A DNA stretch of 64,000 nucleotides. Source: Pseudomonas viridiflava. Lineage in GTDB: Bacteria; Pseudomonadota; Gammaproteobacteria; Pseudomonadales; Pseudomonadaceae. Position numbers and translations under genes: made by a program. Below are positions 33,463-41,790 of this stretch, piece by piece; positions within the stretch are counted from its first letter, which is position 1, and every line of letters begins with the position of its first letter. Under the pieces are notes generated by a model. That model saw nothing but the letters and a program-made list of their open reading frames with translations. It had not been told where the DNA came from and did not search any database. The stretch lies in assembly GCF_900583165.1 (NCBI RefSeq), contig NZ_UTKY01000095.1, forward strand, positions 186,001 to 250,000, read 5' to 3'.

Positions 33463-34457
33463 TGCGCACAGGTTTCGCCCTGGCGATCCTGATGTTGAGC
33501 GGGTTGGCGGCCACCGAGGTGGTTGCCGCGCCCGTGGCTGAGCTCAAGCTGGTCTCCGAACACCCGGTGGACGGCATGCGCGGCGGCAATCTGTCGGGCC
33601 TGGTGCTTTGTGGCAAGGCGCTGTGGACGGTTTCCGACCGCGACGACGACCAGATCTATCGCCTGGATATCAGCGCGCCGACCTGGCAGGCCGAAGCGGT
33701 CACTATCGACGTGCCGCCGGTGCCGGAGTCCGGGCTGCCCTGGGGGTTGCGCTCGCGCACCAAGGCCGCCTCGTTTATTCGCGGTGGCGATTTGGACTTT
33801 GAAGGTATTACCTGCGATGCCGCCGGTAACCGCTACATTGTCAGTGAAGCCCATGCGGCGGTGCTGAAAGTGCCGGTTGAGGGCGCGCCCGAGTGGTTGA
33901 AGATTGCCCCAGGCATGGTGCGTGAAGCCCGGGCCAGTGGCATGTTGCTGCATTTCAACGCATTGTTTGAGGGGTTGACCATAAACCCTGAAGGCAACCA
34001 GATCTGGTTGGCGGCCGAGCGTGAACGACGCGGGCTGATTGCCATCAAGCGCGGGCAAACCCTGTGGGATTGTGACGGTGCCTGCGTATTGTTGAGCGAA
34101 GCCGGCCAGGAAGTGCAGCCGGCCGCGTTCACCGATGCCAAGGCCGTGTCCAAGGATTTTGCCGACCTGGCGCTGTTCAACGGCAAGCTGTTTACCCTGG
34201 AGCGCAATGCGTTCCAGATTTGCCGGCGCGACGCGGTGACGGCCAAAGTCGAGCTGTGCTGGTCGTTTGCCGACGAAACCCTGGCGCCGCAGCGGCGTTA
34301 CGCCCAGCCTTATGGCCTGGCTGAAGCCTTGGTGGTGGACGCAGACGGCGCCTGGCTGGGTATCGACAACAATTTCGGCTCGCGTGCCGATGGTGAAAAA
34401 CGCCCGGTGGTCTATCGTTTTGCGGCCCCGGCCGGCGGCTGGAGTGCCCAGCCATGA
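33462..34457 (+). CDS. exported esterase-like/phytase-like beta-propeller protein
   Basis: A 331-residue secreted protein. A Sec signal peptide spans residues 1-23 (FALAILMLSGLAATEVVAA). The mature part is all-beta, with propeller-like strands such as SGLVLCGKALWTVSDRDDDQIYRLD, GGDLDFEGITCDAAGNRYIVSE and FEGLTINPEGNQIWLAAE, as in the esterase-like/phytase-like domain (PF13449). Substrate unknown. It lies between parE and parC, overlaps the parE stop, and is followed by a 25-codon open frame that bridges to parC. Confidence 0.82.
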   Translation: MRTGFALAILMLSGLAATEVVAAPVAELKLVSEHPVDGMRGGNLSGLVLCGKALWTVSDRDDDQIYRLDISAPTWQAEAVTIDVPPVPESGLPWGLRSRTKAASFIRGGDLDFEGITCDAAGNRYIVSEAHAAVLKVPVEGAPEWLKIAPGMVREARASGMLLHFNALFEGLTINPEGNQIWLAAERERRGLIAIKRGQTLWDCDGACVLLSEAGQEVQPAAFTDAKAVSKDFADLALFNGKLFTLERNAFQICRRDAVTAKVELCWSFADETLAPQRRYAQPYGLAEALVVDADGAWLGIDNNFGSRADGEKRPVVYRFAAPAGGWSAQP

Positions 34458-34531
34458 ACCCTGTATTTTTTGAATTGACCCGGCCCAGCGGCATTTCCGC
34501 TGCGCCTTACCCAATGATGAGGCCCGCATGA
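34454..34531 (+). CDS. possible 25-residue micro-ORF bridging to parC
   Basis: The only open frame in the 70-base gap between the phytase-like gene and parC. Its ATG overlaps the upstream stop (ATGA at 34454) and its stop overlaps the parC start (ATGA at 34528). It encodes MNPVFFELTRPSGISAAPYP and five more residues. No strong ribosome binding site is visible. It may only relay ribosomes to parC, or it may be chance. Confidence 0.3.
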   Translation: MNPVFFELTRPSGISAAPYPMMRPA

Positions 34532-36792
34532 GTGACATCCTCGCAGACAGCTTAGATGGCGTAGAACGCCGGTCGCTGGCTGACTTCACCGAAAGTGCCT
34601 ACCTCAACTACTCCATGTACGTGATCATGGACCGGGCCTTGCCGCATATCGGCGATGGCCTGAAGCCCGTGCAACGGCGCATCATCTACGCCATGAGTGA
34701 GTTGGGCCTGGACGCTGACTCCAAGCACAAGAAGTCGGCGCGTACTGTCGGTGACGTACTCGGTAAGTTCCACCCCCACGGCGACTCCGCCTGCTATGAA
34801 GCCATGGTGCTCATGGCCCAGCCGTTCAGCTACCGCTACACGCTGGTAGACGGCCAGGGCAACTGGGGTGCGCCGGATGATCCCAAGTCGTTCGCCGCCA
34901 TGCGATACACCGAGGCGCGTCTGTCGCGTTATTCGGAGGTCTTGCTGAGCGAACTGGGGCAGGGCACCGCTGACTGGGGCCCGAACTTTGACGGCACCCT
35001 CGACGAACCTTTGGTATTACCGGCACGTTTGCCGAACATCCTACTCAATGGCACCACCGGCATCGCCGTGGGCATGGCCACTGACGTGCCGCCGCACAAC
35101 CTGCGGGAAGTCGCTACGGCGTGCGTTCGCTTGCTCGATGAGCCGAAGGCTACGGTCGAGCAGCTCTGCGAGCATATCCAGGGCCCGGACTACCCGACCG
35201 AAGCTGAAATCATCACGCCGCGTGCCGACCTGCTGAAGATGTACGAGACCGGCAAAGGCTCGGTGCGAATGCGCGCCGTGTACCACATCGAAGACGGCGA
35301 CATTATCGTCACCGCGCTGCCGCACCAGGTGTCTGGTGCCAAGGTGCTGGAGCAGATCGCCGCGCTGATGCAGGCCAAGCCGTCGAAGTTGCCGCAAGTT
35401 GCCGATTTGCGTGACGAGTCCGACCACGAAAACCCATGCCGCATCGTGATCATCCCGACCAATAGCCGGGTCGATCATGAAGTGCTGATGCAGCATCTGT
35501 TTGCCAGCACCGACCTTGAGTCGAGCTACCGCGTTAACGTCAACATCATCGGCCTGGATGGCAAGCCGCAGTTGAAAAACCTGCGCAACCTGCTGGTGGA
35601 ATGGCTGGAGTTCCGCGTCAACACCGTGCGCCGCCGCTTGCAGTTCCGCCTCGATAAGGTTGAGCGCCGCCTGCACCTGTTGGACGGTTTGCTGATTGCG
35701 TACCTCAACCTGGATGAAGTGATCCACATCATCCGCACCGCTGAGCACCCGAAAGCCGAGCTGATTGCGCGTTTCGACCTTAGCGAGATCCAGGCTGACT
35801 ACATTCTCGACACCCGCTTGCGTCAGTTGGCGCGACTGGAAGAAATGAAGCTGCGCGACGAGCAGGACGCACTGCTCAAGGAGCAAGCCAAGCTGCAAGC
35901 CCTGTTGGGCAGCGAAGCCAAGCTGAAAAAGCTGGTGCGTAGCGAACTGATCAAAGACGCCGAAACCTACGGCGATGATCGTCGCTCGCCAATCGTGCAG
36001 CGCGCCGAAGCGAAGGCGCTGACAGAAACCGAGCTGTTGCCAAACGAGAAAATTACCGTCGTTCTGTCGGAAAAGGGTTGGGTTCGTTCCGCCAAGGGGC
36101 ATGATATTGACGCCACTGGTTTGTCGTATAAAGCCGGTGACGGGTTCAAGACGGCTGCGGCCGGGCGTTCCAACCAGTTTGCGGTGTTTATCGACTCGAC
36201 CGGACGCAGTTACTCAGTGCCGGCTCACACCTTGCCGTCCGCACGAGGGCAGGGCGAGCCGCTGACTGGGCGTCTTACGCCACCACCGGGGGCGAATTTT
36301 GAGTGTGTGCTGCTGCCGGACGATGACTCGCTGTACGTGATCGCGTCCGACGCGGGATACGGCTTCGTGGTCAAGGGTGAAGACCTGCAGGCCAAGAACA
36401 AGGCGGGCAAGGCGTTGTTGAGCCTGCCGAACAACGCCAAGGTGATCCTGCCGCGGCCGGTGGACGACCGCGAGAGCAATTGGCTGGCTTCGGTAACTAC
36501 CGAAGGGCGTTTGCTGGTGTTCAAGATCAGCGATCTGCCACAGCTGGGTAAGGGCAAGGGCAACAAGATTATTGGGATTCCTGGCGAGCGGGTGGCCAGT
36601 CGCGAAGAGTATGTGACCGACATCGCAGTGATCCCGGAAGGCGCGACGCTGGTACTGCAAGCCGGTAAACGCACGCTGTCGCTGCGGCCTGACGACCTGG
36701 AGCACTACAAGGGCGAGCGCGGTCGACGTGGTAATAAATTGCCACGTGGTTTCCAGCGTGTGGATGCTTTATTGGTCGAAACGCCCGTTTAA
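34528..36792 (+). CDS. parC: DNA topoisomerase IV subunit A
   Basis: A 754-residue subunit that cuts and religates DNA. The active-site Tyr is Tyr127 in AAMRYTEARLS. The quinolone-resistance region is intact, with KFHPHGDSACYEAMV carrying the usual Asp-Ser pair. A coiled-coil tower (around residues 360-480) and a C-terminal beta-pinwheel follow. It corresponds to PA4964. Its start overlaps the upstream micro-ORF stop. A 10-bp hairpin lies 16 bases after the stop. Confidence 0.97.
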   Translation: MSDILADSLDGVERRSLADFTESAYLNYSMYVIMDRALPHIGDGLKPVQRRIIYAMSELGLDADSKHKKSARTVGDVLGKFHPHGDSACYEAMVLMAQPFSYRYTLVDGQGNWGAPDDPKSFAAMRYTEARLSRYSEVLLSELGQGTADWGPNFDGTLDEPLVLPARLPNILLNGTTGIAVGMATDVPPHNLREVATACVRLLDEPKATVEQLCEHIQGPDYPTEAEIITPRADLLKMYETGKGSVRMRAVYHIEDGDIIVTALPHQVSGAKVLEQIAALMQAKPSKLPQVADLRDESDHENPCRIVIIPTNSRVDHEVLMQHLFASTDLESSYRVNVNIIGLDGKPQLKNLRNLLVEWLEFRVNTVRRRLQFRLDKVERRLHLLDGLLIAYLNLDEVIHIIRTAEHPKAELIARFDLSEIQADYILDTRLRQLARLEEMKLRDEQDALLKEQAKLQALLGSEAKLKKLVRSELIKDAETYGDDRRSPIVQRAEAKALTETELLPNEKITVVLSEKGWVRSAKGHDIDATGLSYKAGDGFKTAAAGRSNQFAVFIDSTGRSYSVPAHTLPSARGQGEPLTGRLTPPPGANFECVLLPDDDSLYVIASDAGYGFVVKGEDLQAKNKAGKALLSLPNNAKVILPRPVDDRESNWLASVTTEGRLLVFKISDLPQLGKGKGNKIIGIPGERVASREEYVTDIAVIPEGATLVLQAGKRTLSLRPDDLEHYKGERGRRGNKLPRGFQRVDALLVETPV

Positions 36793-36807
36793 GGCGGTTT
36801 AGAGCCC

Positions 36808-36835
36808 TCGATCTACGATTTAACGCGTAGATCGA
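36808..36835 (+). terminator. possible terminator hairpin after parC
   Basis: A perfect 10-bp stem (TCGATCTACG with CGTAGATCGA) around an 8-base loop, 16 bases after the parC stop. The following bases (CGCTTTGG) are only weakly T-rich, so it may be a processing or partial termination signal. Confidence 0.4.
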
Positions 36836-36965
36836 CGCTTTGGCGCTGGAGTCATGGCGCATATTCACGGATGATATGGCCTTTCCAGCGCCGGCGTGGC
36901 CGTGCGTATTTAGGTTATTTTTAGTATTACATTGTGGTTCGCCTTGTGGCAGCCACCTGGATGGG

Positions 36966-37676
36966 ATGATGACTGCTCCACGCCTTCCTTTTATTTTTGT
37001 ACTCGCTGGCCTTCTGGGGTTGGCGGGTTGCAGCACACACCAGCCGGTGTCGCTGTACCAGCTGGACAGCGGAAGTCCGGCTCAGCCAGCCCAAACGGCC
37101 GGCATGGCTGTATTGCTGGGCCCGGTAGTCGTTGCTGACTACCTGCAACGCGAAACCTTGTTGCAACGTCAGAACGACGGCAGCCTGCAAGGTGCTACCG
37201 ATGGTCGTTGGGCGGGCAGCTTGTCGTCCGACATCAACCAGTTGATGTTGCGCCAGGTGGCTGGCCATTTGGACAGCCAACGCGTAGTCCTTTCACCTGC
37301 GCCTGCGGGTTTTTCCCCGGACGTGCAGGTCTTGCTGACGATTACACGTCTGGACTCCGGCACTTCCCAGCCGGCGATCCTCGATGCTCAATGGCGATTG
37401 ATCGACCGCCGTGGTCAGGTGCGCGATAGCCGTATCGTGCATTTGCAGGAAGAGCATACGGGTACCACCGCGTCTCAGGTCCAGGCCCAGGGCGTGTTGT
37501 TGCAGCACTTGGCGCAGCAGTTGTCGGTGGCCCTAAAGCCATTGGCCAACCAGCCGCCGATTGCCGAGGCGCCTCGTAAGCAGGCCCCGACACAGGCTAA
37601 ACCGGCAGAGCCACAGAAGCCGAAGATGCCGATGGCGACGCCGATCCGCACGGATATGGAAGTGTTTAGGTTCTAA
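36966..37676 (+). CDS. PqiC-family (ABC transport auxiliary) lipoprotein
   Basis: A 236-residue outer-membrane lipoprotein. The signal peptide ends with the lipobox GLAGC, Cys near residue 19. The mature domain has the PqiC/DUF330 layout: VSLYQLD near the N-terminus, MAVLLGPVVVADYLQRETLLQR, RWAGSLSSDINQLMLRQVAGHL and DARWRLIDR-like strands. The tail is rich in Pro, Ala, Lys and Gln. PqiC proteins work with MCE proteins in lipid traffic, but no pqiAB or MCE gene is adjacent. The start may be the ATG at 36966 or 36969. A strong terminator follows. Confidence 0.8.
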   Translation: MMTAPRLPFIFVLAGLLGLAGCSTHQPVSLYQLDSGSPAQPAQTAGMAVLLGPVVVADYLQRETLLQRQNDGSLQGATDGRWAGSLSSDINQLMLRQVAGHLDSQRVVLSPAPAGFSPDVQVLLTITRLDSGTSQPAILDAQWRLIDRRGQVRDSRIVHLQEEHTGTTASQVQAQGVLLQHLAQQLSVALKPLANQPPIAEAPRKQAPTQAKPAEPQKPKMPMATPIRTDMEVFRF

Positions 37677-37692
37677 GCCGAACCGCAGATAC

Positions 37693-37725
37693 AAAAAAGG
37701 CCCGCTGACTCAGCGGGCCTTTTTG
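37693..37725. terminator. intrinsic terminator after the PqiC-like gene
   Basis: AAAAAAGGCCCGCTG pairs with CAGCGGGCCTTTTT around a short loop. A-rich and T-rich flanks on both sides allow it to work in either direction. Confidence 0.9.
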
Positions 37726-37757
37726 TTTGTCTGCGATTTGAGCCTTGGCGAAGAACC

Positions 37758-37864
37758 AATGTGGGAGGTGCGGTGCGACAATTCGACTTGCCCCCAATAG
37801 CGGAGTGTCAGCTACAGATGTGTCAACTGGCAGTCAGCCATCGGGGGCAAGCCCCCTCCCACAT
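37758..37864. repeat. inverted REP pair with a variant first copy
   Basis: The first copy (37758-37800) has the usual GTGGGAGG start and CTTGCCCCC end, but an insertion, TGCGGTGCGACAATTCGA, replaces the middle. The second copy (37837-37864) is the standard reverse element. The same variant recurs at 40784. Confidence 0.85.
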
Positions 37865-37910
37865 ATGCCCACTACATAAGCCCACTCCACAGTGGGTTTG
37901 GCAGTGTTCT

Positions 37911-39419
37911 TCAGGGCTTGCTGCGTGTCTCATGCATCCGCGCCAACTGTCGCTCCAGCATCGACGGATACGGCTCCATCAACCGCTCCACACAGCTTGC
38001 ACCCTCAGGGCTGGCAATCGGGCGGATGCGCGCGCGCTGGCGGATCAGCGTGTCTTCGCTGATCTTGCGCTCTACCAGTAACAGGTTGCGGCTGTGTTGC
38101 GACAGGGCCAGGGCGTCTTGGGCGATCTCGGTCAGCAGCAGGTCGATCTGGCTCATGCCAAACAAATCGTCGCCTACGGTTAGCCCGAGTTGAAGCTGCA
38201 GGGTGATGCCGCTGTCGGCGACTTCAATCTGCAACTCATGACCCAGGGCACGTAGCAACTCACCGCAGCAAATCGCGTTGGTCAGGTAGTCTTCGCCGCT
38301 GTCTTCACTGTGGAACAGCATTAGCGTGCTGCCGTCGTTCAGGGTGTGCAGCTCGCTCTGGTACAGCGACGCCGCCTGGTCGAGGCAGTCGCGGTAGCGT
38401 TCGAGCAACTCGGTCAGGCGGGCGCGGGGTAGGCGACGCAGTTGGTCCTGGGAGCCCAGCTGCACGGCGAGTACGGCGCTGAACTGCGGCTCGGTGCTTT
38501 TCACCGGGGCCGGCTTGGGTGCCACGGCAGGCGTACTGGCCGAGGTGTCGCGCAGGTCGGCGAAGGGGTCTTCGTCGTCCAGTTCGTCTTCTTCGGCCTG
38601 GATCGCCTTGCGGGTCGCAGGCTTGAGGCCTGCAACCGGGGTGCTTTCAGCGAAGCTCGGCTCATCGGCGTCGAACTCGGGTTCGTCGTCGTAGTCCGGC
38701 TCAGGCTCAATTTCACGCACCACCGGTTCAGGGGCAAAGCTGGCGTGCAGTTGGCGGGCGAGGTCGCCGATTTCGTCCTGGCGATCGGTGGCCGGGGTGT
38801 GTTCGTCGATGTCCCGCAGCCAGATGCGCAGTTGCATCAGTGGCGTGGAGATATGCCGACCCAGGCGCAGGCTCAAGGCCAGGGCTAATGCCAGCAGGAT
38901 CGCGCTGAGGATGCCCATGCTTTGCAGGCTGATGGTCATCGGCTGCTGGAACTGCTGCATATCGAGGCTGATGCGCAGTTGGCCGGCCTTCACGTCCTGA
39001 AACGTGATATTGCTCTGGTACAAACCTTCGGCTTCACCCAGCAGGCCATTTTTCGGGCGCTGCCCGGCTTCGGCCATGATGCGGTTGTCCACGCTGTAGA
39101 TGGCGGCGTGGGCCACCAGCGGGTTCTTGGTCAGGTTGTTGAGCAGCACGTTGAGGCTGAGGATGTCGTTGGACACCAACAGCTCAGTCGCCGAGGTGGC
39201 GGTTTGCGTGGTCAGGCTCTCGCCCAGGGCGTCGGCCTGCTCGTGCATGGCCTGTTTGAACTGCAAACCCATCACGCAGGCGTAGATCACCAGGGCCAGG
39301 GCGACCAGGATCACGTTATGGCTGGCGATGCGTAATGCGATCGGTACACGGCGGTGGCGCAGTGCCCGGAAGATCAGCAGGAAGAAGTTATCGGTTTTTA
39401 CTGGCGTGGGCCGGTTCAC
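37911..39419 (-). CDS. membrane signalling protein with HAMP and degenerate cyclase-like domain
   Basis: A 502-residue protein at the place of PA4961. Helix 1 lies at about residues 29-51, a periplasmic sensor region follows, helix 2 (SMGILSAILLALALALSL) is at about 165-185, then a HAMP-like segment ending in TDRQDEIGDLARQL. A very acidic linker (EPEPDYDDEPEFDADEPSF) leads to a C-terminal domain from about 306. Its order (AVLAVQL; LLERYRDCLDQAA; LNDGSTLMLFHSED; LQLGLTVGDDLFG) follows class III nucleotidyl cyclases, but the metal-binding Asp positions are not conserved, so catalysis is doubtful. I choose the GTG at 39419; an ATG at 39482 would extend into the serB promoter region. It is divergent from serB. 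Confidence 0.75.
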   Translation of the reverse strand: MNRPTPVKTDNFFLLIFRALRHRRVPIALRIASHNVILVALALVIYACVMGLQFKQAMHEQADALGESLTTQTATSATELLVSNDILSLNVLLNNLTKNPLVAHAAIYSVDNRIMAEAGQRPKNGLLGEAEGLYQSNITFQDVKAGQLRISLDMQQFQQPMTISLQSMGILSAILLALALALSLRLGRHISTPLMQLRIWLRDIDEHTPATDRQDEIGDLARQLHASFAPEPVVREIEPEPDYDDEPEFDADEPSFAESTPVAGLKPATRKAIQAEEDELDDEDPFADLRDTSASTPAVAPKPAPVKSTEPQFSAVLAVQLGSQDQLRRLPRARLTELLERYRDCLDQAASLYQSELHTLNDGSTLMLFHSEDSGEDYLTNAICCGELLRALGHELQIEVADSGITLQLQLGLTVGDDLFGMSQIDLLLTEIAQDALALSQHSRNLLLVERKISEDTLIRQRARIRPIASPEGASCVERLMEPYPSMLERQLARMHETRSKP

Positions 39420-39552
39420 TTGCGCTCGGCTCTTGGTCCGTGAAGTTGACGCGCAGTATAGCGACAGCCCTAGAACCGGCAAAGCGCTGGCTGTGCCCGA
39501 TGGTCACTGAAAGTGGGTAGAATGCGGTTTTTTTCCAGCCTGGGGGTGCGCC

Positions 39553-40767
39553 TTGCGCGAAATTGTCCTGATTAACATCACTGGCGAAGACCGTCCGGGT
39601 CTGACTGCGGCTATTACGGGTGTTCTGGCCCAGGGTGGTGTGAACATTCTCGACATCGGCCAGGCGGTGATCCACGACACGCTGTCGTTCGGCATCCTGG
39701 TCGAGATCCCGAGCACTGAGCAGGCGTCTTCGGTACTTAAGGACATCCTGTTCACGGCGTACAAGCTGGATCAACAGGTGCGTTTCACCCCGGTATCCGA
39801 AGCCGATTACCAGCACTGGGTGGCCGGCCAGGGCAAGAAACGCCACATCGTCACCCTACTGACCCGCAAGGTGACGGCCGAGCAATTGCAGCGAGTGAGC
39901 TCGATCACGGCGCAATACGGTTTGAATATCGACCACATCGACCGTCTGTCGGGTCGCATGCCGCTGGACACTCCGGCTGACCAGGGCAAGGGCTGCATCG
40001 AGTTCTCCGTGCGCGGTGAGCCCGCAGACCCGCAAGCCTTGCGCGCGGAATTCCTCAGCGTGGCCCAGGAGCTGAATGTCGATATCGCCTTCCAGGAAGA
40101 CTCGCTGTTCCGTCGCAATCGTCGCCTGGCGGTGTTCGATATGGACTCCACGCTGATCGAAGCCGAAGTTATCGACGAACTGGCCAAGGCTGCCGGCGTC
40201 GGTGAGCAAGTTTCCGAAATCACTGAGCGCGCCATGGCCGGCGAGCTGGACTTTCGCGCCAGCTTCAAGGAGCGCCTGGCGCTGCTCAAAGGCCTGGACG
40301 TCAGCGTGCTGGATTCCATCGGTGCCTCCCTGCGCCTGACCGAAGGCGCCGAAACCCTGTTCGCTGAACTTAAGCGCCTGGGTTACAAGACCGCGATCCT
40401 GTCCGGTGGCTTCACCTACTTCGCCAAGCAATTGCAAGCCAAGCTGGGTATCGACTACGTATTCGCCAACGAGCTGGAAGTGGTGGATGGCAAGGTGACG
40501 GGCGTGGCCGTGGAGCCGATTGTCGACGCACAGCGCAAGGCGGATTTGCTGAAGGAGCTGGCCCACAAGGAAGGTTTGCGTCTGGAGCAGACCATTGCGG
40601 TCGGCGACGGGGCGAATGACTTGCCGATGCTGGCAATTGCCGGGTTGGGCGTGGCATTCCGCGCCAAGCCGTTGGTGAAGCAGTCGGCCAAGCAGGCGAT
40701 TTCGACGTTGGGGTTGGATGGGGTGCTGTATCTGCTGGGCTTTCGTGACCGGGATGGTCAGCTCTAA
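39553..40767 (+). CDS. serB: phosphoserine phosphatase
   Basis: A 404-residue HAD phosphatase carrying out the last step of serine synthesis. Two N-terminal ACT-type regulatory domains (starting VLINITGEDRPGLTAAITGV and VTLLTRKVTAEQLQRVSSI) precede the catalytic domain. The nucleophile motif is DMDST at residues 196-200, followed by SGGFTYFA and the motif IV GDGANDLPML. The start is a TTG at 39553 preceded by TGGGGG about 6 bases upstream; no ATG fits. It corresponds to PA4960. Confidence 0.96.
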   Translation: MREIVLINITGEDRPGLTAAITGVLAQGGVNILDIGQAVIHDTLSFGILVEIPSTEQASSVLKDILFTAYKLDQQVRFTPVSEADYQHWVAGQGKKRHIVTLLTRKVTAEQLQRVSSITAQYGLNIDHIDRLSGRMPLDTPADQGKGCIEFSVRGEPADPQALRAEFLSVAQELNVDIAFQEDSLFRRNRRLAVFDMDSTLIEAEVIDELAKAAGVGEQVSEITERAMAGELDFRASFKERLALLKGLDVSVLDSIGASLRLTEGAETLFAELKRLGYKTAILSGGFTYFAKQLQAKLGIDYVFANELEVVDGKVTGVAVEPIVDAQRKADLLKELAHKEGLRLEQTIAVGDGANDLPMLAIAGLGVAFRAKPLVKQSAKQAISTLGLDGVLYLLGFRDRDGQL

Positions 40768-40783
40768 CTGAATAAATGCGGTC

Positions 40784-40895
40784 AAAAATGTGGGAGGGGC
40801 GGTGCGACGATTCGACTTGCCCCCGATAGCAGGGTGTCAGCCAGCACATGTATTAGCTGACCCACTGCCATCGGGGGCAAGCCCCTCCCACATTT
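40784..40895. repeat. inverted REP pair with a variant first copy
   Basis: Variant first copy at 40784-40830 with the insertion GGCGGTGCGACGATTCGA, and a standard reverse copy at 40869-40895. It sits between the convergent serB and psd genes. The insertion matches that at 37758 except at a few bases. Confidence 0.85.
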
Positions 40896-40914
40896 GATAT
40901 TCACTGGTCTCAGA

Positions 40915-41775
40915 TTAGGCTTTCGGCAGTGCCATGCCTTGGCCCATCTGCACTGCTGTGCCTGCCACCAACTCTTCAGCCCACTTCACCTGATCCGGCC
41001 CGAACAACACAATCGCGGTCGAACCCAACTTGAAGCGGCCCAGCTCAGCACCTTTCTCTAAATGGATCGGCGCACGCGCAGCTTCGTCATAGCGGAAAGT
41101 TTTCAGCTCACGTTTCGGCGGCGTTACCAAGCCAGCCCACACGGTCTCAATCGACGCCACAATCATCGCACCCACCAATACCACCGCCATCGGGCCGCGT
41201 TCAGTGTCGAAGATGCAGGCAACGCGCTCGTTACGGGCAAACAGCTCCGGCACGTTTTCGGCGGTGGTCTGGTTGACCGAGAAAATTCTGCCCGGGATGT
41301 AGACCATCTCGCGCAGGGTGCCCGCCAGTGGCATGTGCACGCGGTGGTAGTCCTTCGGCGACAGGTAAACCGTCGCAAAATCACCGCCCATGAACGGCGC
41401 CGACAAGGCTGCATCGCCACCCAGCAACTCCAATACGCTGAAGCTGTGGCCTTTGGCCTGGAACACGCGACCGTGTTCGATCGGGCCCAACTGGCTGATC
41501 GCGCCATCGGCCGGGCTCAGCACCGCGCCTGGGGTTTGGTCCAGCGGGCGGGCGCCGTCTTTGAGGGCGCGGGTGAAGAAGGCGTTGAAGTGCTCGTAAG
41601 CGGTCAGGTCTTCAACCAGGGCCTGGGACATGTCCACTTGATAGCGCTTGGCGAACCAGGCAGTGAAGGCGTTCTTGAACCAGCGCACGCGGCACTCGGC
41701 AATGCAGCCGGCCAGGCGCGACAGCAAGTGGTGCGGGAGCAAGTATTGGCTGAGGATAAACAACTGCTTTTTCAT
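40915..41775 (-). CDS. psd: phosphatidylserine decarboxylase
   Basis: A 286-residue proenzyme that makes phosphatidylethanolamine at the inner membrane. The self-cleavage motif LGST is at residues 250-253 (FKLGSTAIVLFG), where Ser252 becomes the pyruvoyl group. Other conserved parts are FFTRALKDGARPL, SPADGAISQLG and KDYHRVHMPLAGTL. It corresponds to PA4957. It follows the rhodanese gene on the same strand by 15 bases and is probably co-transcribed with it. Confidence 0.96.
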   Translation of the reverse strand: MKKQLFILSQYLLPHHLLSRLAGCIAECRVRWFKNAFTAWFAKRYQVDMSQALVEDLTAYEHFNAFFTRALKDGARPLDQTPGAVLSPADGAISQLGPIEHGRVFQAKGHSFSVLELLGGDAALSAPFMGGDFATVYLSPKDYHRVHMPLAGTLREMVYIPGRIFSVNQTTAENVPELFARNERVACIFDTERGPMAVVLVGAMIVASIETVWAGLVTPPKRELKTFRYDEAARAPIHLEKGAELGRFKLGSTAIVLFGPDQVKWAEELVAGTAVQMGQGMALPKA

Positions 41776-41790
41776 AACTGTCCTTAAACC

